Shown piece after piece: positions 8,576 through 15,811 of a stretch of DNA of 34,362 bases. The stretch covers positions 1-34,362 of the forward strand of contig CACXYG010000004.1 in assembly GCA_902771745.1 (NCBI GenBank), read 5' to 3'. Source of the stretch: an uncultured Erysipelotrichaceae bacterium (GTDB taxonomy: Bacteria > Bacillota_I > Bacilli_A > RFN20 > CAG-288). Position numbers and translations under genes: made by a program. The stretch's first letter is position 1, and the number at the start of each line of letters is the position of its first letter. The notes under the pieces are model-generated. The model was not told the origin of the DNA, ran no database searches, and saw nothing but the letters and a program-made list of their open reading frames with translations.

Positions 8576-9246
8576 ACTTCTTCACCTACTTTCTTTCTGA
8601 AGAGCGTGATGATGGCTTCGACTTCTTCCTCGATGGTCAAATCCGAGGTGTCGAGTTCAATAGCGTCATCCGCCTTCTTTAAAGGAGAGTTTTCACGATG
8701 AGAATCGATGTAATCTCTCTTTTCAATATCTTTCTGAATCTCTTCCACAGAGGCGTTGGAGATTCCTTTTTCAACGTTTTCTTTCTGTCTGCGGACAGCT
8801 CTAGCATAACTAGAGGCGATTTGATAAATTTTCAAGGTCGCATCTTGTAAGACGACAGTTCCGATATCTCTACCATCCATGATGACGTTTTCACTCTTGG
8901 CCATCTCGCGCTGAAGTTCGACCAGCTTCTCTCTGACTTCCTTATGCGCGCAGGCATAAGAGACCTGAGAGGAAACATCAGGCATTCTGACTCTGGAAGT
9001 GACATCTTTTCCATTGAGATAGACTCTACCTTCTCTATCTTCCTTGATATCACATTCATCTAAGATGGATTTGGCAGCCTCTCTATCCTTGGTGTCTAGA
9101 CCTTTTTCCAACATGAGAAGCGTGACAGCACGATACATGGCACCGGTGTCGACATAAAGGAAGTTGAGACGCTTGGAGATGATTTTGGCGGCGGTGGATT
9201 TACCGCTGGCTGCGGGGCCATCAATGGCAATTGAATAATGGTTCAT
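8548..9246 (-). CDS. cmk: Cytidylate kinase
   Basis: Cmk phosphorylates CMP and dCMP. The N-terminus has the P-loop IDGPAASGKSTAAKII, followed by YVDTGAMYRAVTLLML, the NMP-binding SQVSYACAHKEVRE, and MDGRDIGTVVLQDATLKIY. The Lid and end (KRDYIDSHRENSPLKKADDAIELDTSDLTIEEEV) are also standard. The length of 232 aa is slightly longer than E. coli Cmk because of a C-terminal extension overlapping der. It starts 1 bp after the upstream small gene. Confidence 0.96.
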   Translation of the reverse strand: MNHYSIAIDGPAASGKSTAAKIISKRLNFLYVDTGAMYRAVTLLMLEKGLDTKDREAAKSILDECDIKEDREGRVYLNGKDVTSRVRMPDVSSQVSYACAHKEVREKLVELQREMAKSENVIMDGRDIGTVVLQDATLKIYQIASSYARAVRRQKENVEKGISNASVEEIQKDIEKRDYIDSHRENSPLKKADDAIELDTSDLTIEEEVEAIITLFRKKVGEEVWNNMVQSL

Positions 9247-9247
9247 T

Positions 9248-9637
9248 TTAAAATACTCCTGTCACAAATAAAACGATAAAGGTCGCAACAATCAATAGAA
9301 TCGGGATAAAGACAAGTAGAAGAATTCCGCCTTGGGTCCAGGTGTGTTCTTTCTTCTTTCTCTCTTTTTGTTTTTGCTTATATCGTTTGTTCAGCTCTTT
9401 CTTTTCACTTTCTTGAGAATAGTTTTCATGAGAGGCAATCAGTTCATCAAGAGTGACAGAAAGCGTGTTTTTCTTAATGCCATCCTTAGAAGGGATGGGA
9501 TTTTCTTCACTAGCGAGGTGATTTACGGGTGGAAGATTTTTGGCGATGTCATCTTGCTCAACAAAAGAATAGACGTCCATATTGGAAATCTTTTTCCTCA
9601 AAGATTGATATTTGATGACGCGACTTTTTTTCTCCAT
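9248..9637 (-). CDS. Small tail-anchored membrane protein of unknown function
   Basis: I do not recognise this 129-aa protein. It has a polar N-terminal half, a strongly charged Lys/Glu-rich stretch likely to be helical (SEKKELNKRYKQKQKERKKK), and one hydrophobic segment at the very end (GILLLVFIPILLIVATFIVL). That makes it a C-tail-anchored protein with a cytoplasmic body. It opens the cmk-der-gpsA operon, with AAGGGG as ribosome binding site and a promoter just upstream. Its position suggests a role tied to growth or envelope synthesis, but nothing in the sequence shows one. Confidence 0.75.
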   Translation of the reverse strand: MEKKSRVIKYQSLRKKISNMDVYSFVEQDDIAKNLPPVNHLASEENPIPSKDGIKKNTLSVTLDELIASHENYSQESEKKELNKRYKQKQKERKKKEHTWTQGGILLLVFIPILLIVATFIVLFVTGVF

Positions 9638-9654
9638 GAAATTACCCCTTATAG

Positions 9655-9682
9655 ATTATAGTGAAAACTTGCTCTTTTTCAT
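9655..9682 (-). promoter_or_regulatory. Promoter of the cmk-der-gpsA operon
   Basis: On the minus strand a perfect -10 TATAAT (9660-9655) lies 16 bp after a partial -35 ATGAAA (9682-9677). The operon's first ATG is 18 nt beyond the -10. Confidence 0.6.
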
Positions 9683-9713
9683 AGATAAAGCGAACATTTT
9701 TTCCTTGTTCATA

Positions 9714-9742
9714 TTGTTTTTTTGCCTTCGTTTTCATACAAT
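9714..9742 (+). promoter_or_regulatory. Promoter of tRNA-Thr
   Basis: -35 TTGTTT (9714-9719), a 17-bp spacer and -10 TACAAT (9737-9742) put the start of transcription a few bases before the tRNA at 9752. Confidence 0.6.
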
Positions 9743-9751
9743 ATTATGCAT

Positions 9752-9827
9752 GCCGTTATAGCTTAGTCGGTAGAGCATTCGATTCGTAATCGAAAGGTCG
9801 GCGGTCCGATTCCGCCTAACGGCACCA
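9752..9827 (+). tRNA. tRNA-Thr (anticodon CGT)
   Basis: A 76-nt cloverleaf with encoded CCA. The acceptor stem GCCGTTA/TAACGGC is perfect. The D arm pairs at 9761-9764 with 9773-9776 (one G-T) and keeps GG in the loop. The anticodon stem TTCGA/TCGAA carries the loop TTCGTAA with anticodon CGT at 9785-9787. The variable loop is 5 nt and the T stem GGCGG/CCGCC is perfect. The T loop is TCCGATT rather than TTCGATT, so position 55 (base 9806) is C where nearly all tRNAs have U modified to pseudouridine. An IS element begins 31 bp downstream. Confidence 0.93.
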
Positions 9828-9897
9828 TCTGAATGAAATTGTTCCAACCATCGTGATATGCTCCTTCTAAAGTAGACAGTGCAATAACTAAAAGGAT

Positions 9898-9915
9898 GGA
9901 CACCCATGGGTGTCC
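9898..9915 (+). promoter_or_regulatory. Hairpin in the IS leader
   Basis: GGACACCCATGGGTGTCC is a perfect 18-bp palindrome between the left inverted repeat and the transposase ribosome binding site (GGAAGGAG at 9941-9948). In other IS elements such leader hairpins limit transposase made from outside transcripts; that role here is an inference. Confidence 0.55.
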
Positions 9916-9956
9916 GCCCGGAAAAATTGCCGTCCGCTCTGGAAGGAGTTTTTCTC

Positions 9957-10670
9957 ATGGGAAGAAAACCAAAGTATTCAGTCGAGGAAAAAATCAAGGC
10001 GGTTGAAGATGTCTTGATCCGGAAGAAGTCTAAAAATTCCGTGGTGAAAGGCCTGGGAACGGGCCTAGGTTTGGATAAACTCAATTACTGGATTGCACAA
10101 TACAAGGCCTATGGACCCGATGGACTAAGGACGCGTCAGAGAAACAACCAGTATACCGAGGAAGATAGAACGACGGTCTTCGAATATATCAAGGCAGGAA
10201 AATCCGAAAATGAAGTCAGCAGAATGCTCCTGATACCGGGTACGGTTATACATAACTGGGTCAGATGCTATAATGATCTCACAAAGGTGGGATCCGATAT
10301 GGCAGGAAAAGGCGGAAAGGGAGTGCCGAAGCAGTATCATGACTTTGGCACGATGCTGAAGGCGACGGAGGAATGCATCAAGTCAGGGCATGACTACAAG
10401 TCCGTCTGCGCGAAATACTCCATCAAGTACTCTGCCCTTTACTCATGGGTCAGGAAATACGAGGCCGAAGGCGAATCCGGACTCGTGAGGAAGCCCCGTG
10501 GACGCAAGGCCGCGACAGATTCGGAGCTCACCGAGAACGAGAGGCTGAAGGCCCAGCTTGCAACGAAGGACCAGGAAATACGTGAACTCAGAGAGTCACT
10601 CGAGATTCTTAAAAAAAAAGAACGGATTTCCTTTCTTTTGGCTACAGGACAGATAAAGTCAGACAGCTAG
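9957..10670 (+). CDS. IS3-family transposase OrfA (helix-turn-helix subunit)
   Basis: OrfA binds the element's inverted repeats and is the upstream half of the OrfAB transposase. The 237-aa product has two helix-turn-helix regions, as in the IS150 group (around KIKAVEDVLIRKKSKNSVVK and SENEVSRMLLIPGTVIHNW, then DYKSVCAKYSIKYSALYSWV). It ends in a leucine zipper (ENERLKAQLATKDQEIRELR onward). The ATG at 9957 has GGAAGGAG in front. Close to the end, codons CTT AAA AAA AAA GAA (A9 at 10611-10619) form a slippery run. A -1 shift there joins the frame of OrfB. Confidence 0.9.
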   Translation: MGRKPKYSVEEKIKAVEDVLIRKKSKNSVVKGLGTGLGLDKLNYWIAQYKAYGPDGLRTRQRNNQYTEEDRTTVFEYIKAGKSENEVSRMLLIPGTVIHNWVRCYNDLTKVGSDMAGKGGKGVPKQYHDFGTMLKATEECIKSGHDYKSVCAKYSIKYSALYSWVRKYEAEGESGLVRKPRGRKAATDSELTENERLKAQLATKDQEIRELRESLEILKKKERISFLLATGQIKSDS

Positions 10671-11545
10671 CACAGTATCTGACAATCCGGGAACTGTCGG
10701 CAAAATACAGCGTTTTCAGGCTCTGCAGCGAGCTCTGTGTTTCGCGTAGCTCGTATTACAAGTGGCTAAGAAGGAAGCCAAGCAAAGCGGAGATGAGGAA
10801 CAGGGAATTGGATGAGAAGATCGTCTTCCTCTTCGACAGGTACGACGAGGTCTACGGATACCGGAGGATAGCAGACGAACTGATGTCCGAGTTCGGAATC
10901 AGGGCATCCAGGAAGTATGTGCTGCACAGGATGAGGACACTCGGGATACGCTCCAGGATACGAAAGAAGAAGTATCCCTACAAGCCATGCCAGAAGACGG
11001 AAGTATACGAGAACATCCTTGCCAGAAGGTTCAAGGCGGATTACAGGAACCAGGTGTGGGAGACGGACGTGACGGAGTTCCATCTGCCGGACGGATCGAA
11101 GCTCTACCTGAGTGCCATCATGGACAGGTACGACCACTCCATCGTCAGCTTCAACATATCCAGACACAACGACCAGCAGCTCACAATCGAGAATCTGAGG
11201 AATGCAATATACCTGAACAGAGGCTCGCATCCGCTGCTCCATTCGGACAGGGGAGCAACCTATACCACGGTTGCCTACAACGACGTTCTGAGGGAGAACG
11301 GAATGACCCATTCGATGTCCAGGGTCGGAAAGTGCATCGACAACGGACCGATGGAAGGCTTCTGGGGCACACTGAAGTCGGAGGCATACTACGGGAAGAG
11401 AATCAAGACATACGCCGAGATGAAGACGGTGATTGAGACGTACATCTACTTCTACAACATGAAAAGAAGGCAGGAATCACTGTACCATCTCACTCCCTAT
11501 GAATATAGGTTGTCTGGTACAGTTCTCCTGCCTTCTTGTTTTTAG
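10619..11545 (+). CDS. IS3-family transposase OrfB (DDE integrase core), made by -1 frameshift
   Basis: OrfB carries the catalytic domain. Reading in the -1 frame from the A9 run gives the usual OrfB N-terminus (FRLCSELCVSRSSYYKWL), the HTH_21 region (YDEVYGYRRIADEL), and an rve core. The DDE residues lie in WETDVTEF (Asp at 11066-11068), LHSDRG and DNGPMEGFWGTLKSE. The first ATG in this frame is at 10793, too late to include the N-terminal motif, which supports the fused OrfAB product. The core is intact, so the element may be active. The end (YNMKRRQESLYHLTPYEYR) is typical of the family. Confidence 0.9.
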   Translation, partial: RTDFLSFGYRTDKVRQLAQYLTIRELSAKYSVFRLCSELCVSRSSYYKWLRRKPSKAEMRNRELDEKIVFLFDRYDEVYGYRRIADELMSEFGIRASRKYVLHRMRTLGIRSRIRKKKYPYKPCQKTEVYENILARRFKADYRNQVWETDVTEFHLPDGSKLYLSAIMDRYDHSIVSFNISRHNDQQLTIENLRNAIYLNRGSHPLLHSDRGATYTTVAYNDVLRENGMTHSMSRVGKCIDNGPMEGFWGTLKSEAYYGKRIKTYAEMKTVIETYIYFYNMKRRQESLYHLTPYEYRLSGTVLLPSCF

Positions 11546-11558
11546 TTAATTCGAATTT

Positions 11559-12209
11559 CTACTGTCTACTTGACAAACACCAGTTCACTTCTGCTAACGC
11601 AGGAAGTTCATCTAAGGAGTTGATCTTATAAGGATCTGGTTCGATTTGACCAAAGCCATAAGCAGCATGGATGAATTTTGCTTTGGCTCTTTCGGTTTCA
11701 ACCTTATCCTTGTTGGTATCACCAACATAGATGATATCATCGATCTGTTCCTTGTCTCTTAAGTAGACGATGTTCTGCCATTTCGCATAACCGGTATCAC
11801 CAGCACAGAGATGGCCTTTGAAATATTCGTGCATATCGCAAGAATCTAAATAATTCTCGATATATCCGACATCAGCGTTGGAAACAACATAAAGATCGTA
11901 TTTCTCTTTCAACTGAGAAAGAACTTCTCTTTCATGAGGGTAGAGTTTCCCAGGATGTTTGGCTAGATAGGTGATTTCTTCTCTGACAATCAAACGAAAG
12001 AGATCAACACCTTCTTTTAAAGACAGTTCAGGAAAGAAGAGAACACCGGTTTCTTCAGGAGTCAAACCCATACAGGATTTTACCTTGGCATAGTCAAACG
12101 TATAGTCATAACCATGTCTTTTCATCGTCTCATTATAGGAATCCACAAGGGGATCAATGGCATCCCATAAGGTGCCATCCAAATCAAAAAATATGCTTTT
12201 TTTCATCAT
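11559..12209 (-). CDS. HAD-superfamily phosphatase, phosphoglycolate phosphatase-like (3' end altered by IS)
   Basis: Motif I is FDLDGTLW with nucleophile Asp9 and Asp11. A helical cap follows, then motif II (VVSN) and motif IV (YVGDTNKDKVETERAKAKF). The 216-aa size and cap type fit PGP/Gph-like enzymes that dephosphorylate small phosphoesters; the substrate is unknown. The last 6-7 codons (W/C-LSSRQ and the TAG stop) come from the right end of the IS, so the native C-terminus has been replaced. All catalytic motifs remain, so it may still work. A promoter places the transcript start on the ATG itself, suggesting a leaderless mRNA. Confidence 0.85.
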   Translation of the reverse strand: MMKKSIFFDLDGTLWDAIDPLVDSYNETMKRHGYDYTFDYAKVKSCMGLTPEETGVLFFPELSLKEGVDLFRLIVREEITYLAKHPGKLYPHEREVLSQLKEKYDLYVVSNADVGYIENYLDSCDMHEYFKGHLCAGDTGYAKWQNIVYLRDKEQIDDIIYVGDTNKDKVETERAKAKFIHAAYGFGQIEPDPYKINSLDELPALAEVNWCLSSRQ

Positions 12210-12215
12210 GACATC

Positions 12216-12244
12216 ATTCTAGTACAAGTGAGGAATAATCACAA
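12216..12244 (-). promoter_or_regulatory. Promoter of the HAD gene, probably giving a leaderless transcript
   Basis: On the minus strand a -35 TTGTGA (12244-12239), a 17-bp spacer and a -10 TAGAAT (12221-12216) are followed by 6 nt and then ATG at 12209. No Shine-Dalgarno fits in that space. Confidence 0.6.
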
Positions 12245-12274
12245 GATTATCCACGATGGTGACATGTTTATCTA

Positions 12275-12303
12275 CTGCAATAAGACGTCTCATCTTGTAT
12301 AAT
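12275..12303 (+). promoter_or_regulatory. Promoter of pepF
   Basis: A perfect -10 TATAAT (12298-12303) lies 17 bp after a poor -35 (CTGCAA). The pepF ATG is 31 nt downstream, with CAAGGAGGAAAC as ribosome binding site. Confidence 0.5.
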
Positions 12304-12334
12304 AGATAGGTCGTGTTTCAAGGAGGAAACAATC

Positions 12335-14107
12335 ATGAATATGAAATGGGATCTTACCCGCATCTATAAAGATGAAGAAGCATTCTTAAAAGACTTAGAT
12401 GACGCCAAAAATAGAATCATTCCTGCTCTTGCCAGTTTGGAAGGTAAACTCGGCACAGAAGAAGGATTCAAGCAGTATTTAGATTTACAAAGAGAAGCTG
12501 ATATTCAGATCTCTAAATTAGCGATGTTCTCTCATATGAGAAGTGATTTGGATAAAAGAGATGTCGCTAACGCTTCTGATGATGCTAAGATTCATCTCTT
12601 ATTCAATGAATATGCTTCCGCTGTCTCTTATGCGGATCCAGAAGTTCTTAAGTTAGGTAAAGAATATGTCGATGAATTCTTTAAGAAGAATCCAGACTAT
12701 AAAGATTTTGATTTCGAATATGACAAGTTATTCCGTGGTCAGAAGTTCGTCTTACCAGCTGATCAGGAAAAGTTAACTTCCTATTTTGGCCCATTACAGA
12801 GCGCTGGTGCCAGCTTATATTCTCAGCTCAGTGTCGGTGATTATGCACCAAAGAAAGTCACCTTGAAGGATGGCAGTGAAGTTGAAGTCAACCAGGCTAA
12901 TTGGACGACGCTTGTCACCAATGCCAAGTGTGAAGAAGATAAGCAGACCATCTTTGAATCTTTATATTCCTGGTATGACGAACATAAGAACGTCTATGGT
13001 GAAATCTATAATGCCACTGTCCAGTCTCAGATTGCTGAGATGAAAGCCAGAGGCTATTCCTCTATCTTAGAAGAACACTTATATAGAAACAACATTCCAG
13101 AAGCTGTTTTCCATAATTTGATTGAAGTTGCTTCTACTCATGCTGCTCCACTTCACAAATATTTAGAAATCAGAAGAAAATATCTTGGCTTAGAAAAATA
13201 TAGAACCTATGATCGTTTTACTCAATTAGTTAAGTCTGATAAGACCTACACCTATGAAGAAGCTAGAGAACTCTTCTTCAAGTCTATTGAAAAATTCCCA
13301 GAAGACTTCCAGAACAAGGCGCATGATGTTTCTTCCGAAGGCTATGTTGATGTCTATCATCAGCCAGGTAAGAGAACCGGCGCTTATTCTTCCGGTGGTG
13401 AAAATATTCATCCATACATCTTATTGAACTTCAATGGTGAATTAGATGATGTCTTCACCCTTGCTCATGAATCTGGTCACTCTGTCCATACGCTCTACTC
13501 TATGGAAGCTCAGCCAGTCATGAAGCAGAACTACACCATCTTTGTTGCGGAAATCGCCTCTACCTTCAATGAACACAACTTATTAGATTACCTCATGGAA
13601 TCTGGTACCTTATCCAAGAATGATAAGATCGCTTTATTACAGAAGTCTATCGATGAAATCATGTCCACCTTCTATCGTCAGACGCTCTTTGGCCATTATG
13701 AATATGAAATCGCTAAGATGGCTGAAGAAGGTAAACCACTCAACTATCAGGTCTTCTGTGACAAGATGATTGAACTTTATAAGACCTACTATGGCATTGA
13801 TATCTCTGAAGAAAAGGTCAAACCATTTGTCTGGGCTTATATCCCACATCTCTTCTATACGCCATTCTATGTCTATCAGTATGCGACCTCTTTCACCGCT
13901 TCTATGTTGATCTATGAAAACGTCAAGAAGGGTAAAGAACACGCCTTTGAAAACTACATCGAGATGTTGAAGACTGGTGGTTCCACTTATCCGATCGATG
14001 AAGTTAAGATCGCTGGTGTTGACCTTACTAAGAAGGAAGCTTTCTTGGCTGTTACCGACAGAATGGAACAGTTGGTCAACGAACTTGAGAAACTCTTGAA
14101 CGAGTAG
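12335..14107 (+). CDS. pepF: Oligoendopeptidase F, M3 family zinc metallopeptidase
   Basis: PepF cleaves short peptides in the cytoplasm. The zinc site HESGH is at residues 378-382 (LAHESGHSVHTL), followed by the Glu-containing helix of the M3 family (FVAEIASTFNEHNLLDYLM). The N-terminal half has the PepF domain (RDVANASDDAKIHLLFNEYAS), and the end has PFYVYQYATSFTASMLIYENV. The 590-aa length is usual. There is no signal peptide. It is transcribed alone, from its own promoter to a hairpin terminator at 14127. Confidence 0.96.
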   Translation: MNMKWDLTRIYKDEEAFLKDLDDAKNRIIPALASLEGKLGTEEGFKQYLDLQREADIQISKLAMFSHMRSDLDKRDVANASDDAKIHLLFNEYASAVSYADPEVLKLGKEYVDEFFKKNPDYKDFDFEYDKLFRGQKFVLPADQEKLTSYFGPLQSAGASLYSQLSVGDYAPKKVTLKDGSEVEVNQANWTTLVTNAKCEEDKQTIFESLYSWYDEHKNVYGEIYNATVQSQIAEMKARGYSSILEEHLYRNNIPEAVFHNLIEVASTHAAPLHKYLEIRRKYLGLEKYRTYDRFTQLVKSDKTYTYEEARELFFKSIEKFPEDFQNKAHDVSSEGYVDVYHQPGKRTGAYSSGGENIHPYILLNFNGELDDVFTLAHESGHSVHTLYSMEAQPVMKQNYTIFVAEIASTFNEHNLLDYLMESGTLSKNDKIALLQKSIDEIMSTFYRQTLFGHYEYEIAKMAEEGKPLNYQVFCDKMIELYKTYYGIDISEEKVKPFVWAYIPHLFYTPFYVYQYATSFTASMLIYENVKKGKEHAFENYIEMLKTGGSTYPIDEVKIAGVDLTKKEAFLAVTDRMEQLVNELEKLLNE

Positions 14108-14126
14108 TCAGTTTCAATAAAACTTT

Positions 14127-14154
14127 GGTGTAGGATTACAGCCTGCACCTTTTT
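14127..14154 (+). terminator. Terminator of pepF
   Basis: GGTGTAGG (14127-14134) pairs with CCTGCACC (14142-14149, one G-T pair) and is followed by five Ts. Confidence 0.85.
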
Positions 14155-14239
14155 GTTTCTTTAAAAGAGCCGAATTTATCGACATTTTCAAAAATTAAAA
14201 AAATGAATCCTTTTTTGAGAAAGATTGAAATTTTATTGT

Positions 14240-14275
14240 TATTTTATTGAAGAAATTCAATAAAATATATATAAT
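14240..14275 (+). promoter_or_regulatory. Promoter with overlapping inverted repeat, lipoprotein operon
   Basis: -35 TTGAAG (14247-14252), 17 bp, -10 TATAAT (14270-14275). A perfect 12-bp inverted repeat (TATTTTATTGAA, spacer GAAA, TTCAATAAAATA; 14240-14267) covers the -35 and most of the spacer. This is where a repressor would bind. No known consensus is recognised. Confidence 0.65.
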
Positions 14276-14308
14276 TACACATGTCTTTTTTCTTGAAGGG
14301 GTTTTGTT

Positions 14309-15787
14309 ATGAAAAAAATATCATTGCTTGTTCTTACTGCAGGTTTATTCTTGGTCGGTTGTGGCCAGACTACCATCTCTGTAGTTTCTTCTACTTCTTC
14401 TACCACCGTTTCCAGTGTCGAGGAATCTTCTGTCTCTAGTTCTCAAGAGTCTTCTTCTGAAGCTGTTTCTAGTTCTAGTGAATCTTCGACTTCTTCTTCA
14501 GAAGCCAAGACTGCTCCTAGTGCGATTACTTTGACTGCGGATAAGACCGTCTTAGGCTTAAGTGATTCTGCTATCATTACCCTTAGTGTTACTGGTGGTA
14601 ATGAAACCATCACTCCTGAAGTCGCTTATGATTCTCCAGTGGCTGGTACCTTAGTCAAGAATGTTGATGGCACCTATACAGCCATGAGAAGTGCAGATAC
14701 TACTTATGGTGGTAACATGGTCATCATTGCTCAGTCGGAAGTAGATTCTACTATCCAGGGCAAAGTTGAATTGAAGTTTACCGCTTCTTTATCTGAAGAA
14801 CATGCTAGTGTTTTAAGCAAGACTTATGATCAGACTTTAGGTGGTGTTGATTTTGCTGGTGAAGAGGTCAAGGCTACTGATACTTCTTCCTTAAGCATCA
14901 ATAAGGCTAGTGATGGTAATTATTACAATCTCACCTTAGGTTTAGGTGATAAGACTTATAACTATTTCACCGTTTATGATTTCAACAGAAACGAAGTTCA
15001 GTTCGCTTCTGAAAAAATCTACACCGGTGACTATAAGAGCTATAACAATCTCAACCTCAAGATTTTCGAAAATTATGTCGAAGTTTATTCCGCTTCTTTA
15101 AAACTCAGCTTTGCTACCACTGAAAAAGAAGAAGAAAAAACGGTTGCTTTTGATGTCTCTAAGGTCAGTTTTAAAACCGGTGGTGCTGAATTAGATGAGA
15201 CCAAAGAATACGCTAAGGATGTCGGTGACAGTGTCATGATTGCTGTCAATACCGACACTACCGAAGAAGTCACTTATAGTTTTGAAGTTATTGAAGGTGC
15301 TGATTATGTCACCAAGGGTGAATCTGTTATCGCTACCGCTTGTAAGTACACCATCAACGCCAATGGTGTTGGTCAGACTATCAAGATCAAAGCCAGCGTC
15401 ACCAATGGTACACTCACCGCTTCTAAAACGATGACCATCAAGGTCAATGGCACTGTTGTTCCAACCTTCTGTGCTGATTTGATCGGTACTTGGAATTATG
15501 AAGATATTTATGAGTACACCTACAAACTCATCGTCACTTCCGCTAGTGATATCAAGATTGAAGAATATACAGATGATGACGATTCTTCTTTGGTTGCCGT
15601 GACCTTTACCGCTTCTAATATTACTCCATTATCTTCTACTTCTGTCAGTTTCAAAATCACTTCTTCTACTGGCGAAGATGGTGAATTATTCGTAAATGAT
15701 GAAACTGTCACCATCAGTTATGACAGCAAATATCAATCCGTCTATGTCAGTAGTGAAAATCTTGATGATGAAGAATTCACTGCTTAA
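14309..15787 (+). CDS. Lipoprotein with Ser-rich linker and Ig-like region
   Basis: The start MKKISLLVLTAGLFLVGC is a lipoprotein signal peptide with lipobox LVGC, followed by about 40 residues rich in Ser and Glu that act as a tether. Residues about 70-160 look like a bacterial Ig-like fold (ITLTADKTVLGLSDSAIITL and on). The last about 110 residues (LIGTWNYEDIYEYTYKLIV onward) resemble a lipocalin-like beta domain. The whole 492-aa protein is rich in Thr, Ser and Asp and should be exposed at the cell surface. Function is unknown. It is the first gene of a two-gene operon with a similar lipoprotein 24 bp downstream. Confidence 0.82.
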   Translation: MKKISLLVLTAGLFLVGCGQTTISVVSSTSSTTVSSVEESSVSSSQESSSEAVSSSSESSTSSSEAKTAPSAITLTADKTVLGLSDSAIITLSVTGGNETITPEVAYDSPVAGTLVKNVDGTYTAMRSADTTYGGNMVIIAQSEVDSTIQGKVELKFTASLSEEHASVLSKTYDQTLGGVDFAGEEVKATDTSSLSINKASDGNYYNLTLGLGDKTYNYFTVYDFNRNEVQFASEKIYTGDYKSYNNLNLKIFENYVEVYSASLKLSFATTEKEEEKTVAFDVSKVSFKTGGAELDETKEYAKDVGDSVMIAVNTDTTEEVTYSFEVIEGADYVTKGESVIATACKYTINANGVGQTIKIKASVTNGTLTASKTMTIKVNGTVVPTFCADLIGTWNYEDIYEYTYKLIVTSASDIKIEEYTDDDDSSLVAVTFTASNITPLSSTSVSFKITSSTGEDGELFVNDETVTISYDSKYQSVYVSSENLDDEEFTA

Positions 15788-15811
15788 ATAATTTGAAAAG
15801 GAGGCATCCCA

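Larger units (their letters stand above)
9859..11582 (+). mobile_element. IS3-family insertion sequence, IS150-like group, about 1.7 kb
   Basis: Two overlapping transposase frames lie between imperfect terminal inverted repeats. The left end reads TGCTCCTTCTAAAGTAGACA, and the right end on the other strand reads TGGTGTTTGTCAAGTAGACA. They share TG at the tip and the 11-bp core AAGTAGACAGT, with AACTAAAA further in. The GC content is higher than the flanks. I see no convincing 3-4 bp target duplication (GATA before, GTTC after), so the exact ends are uncertain by a few bases or the insertion has rearranged. It sits between tRNA-Thr and the 3' end of a HAD gene. Confidence 0.85.

Noticed and set aside
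9734..10084. Minus-strand open frame of 116 codons across the tRNA and IS left end
   Set aside because: It reads through the antisense of a perfect tRNA and the IS promoter region, has no ribosome binding site, and resembles no protein family.
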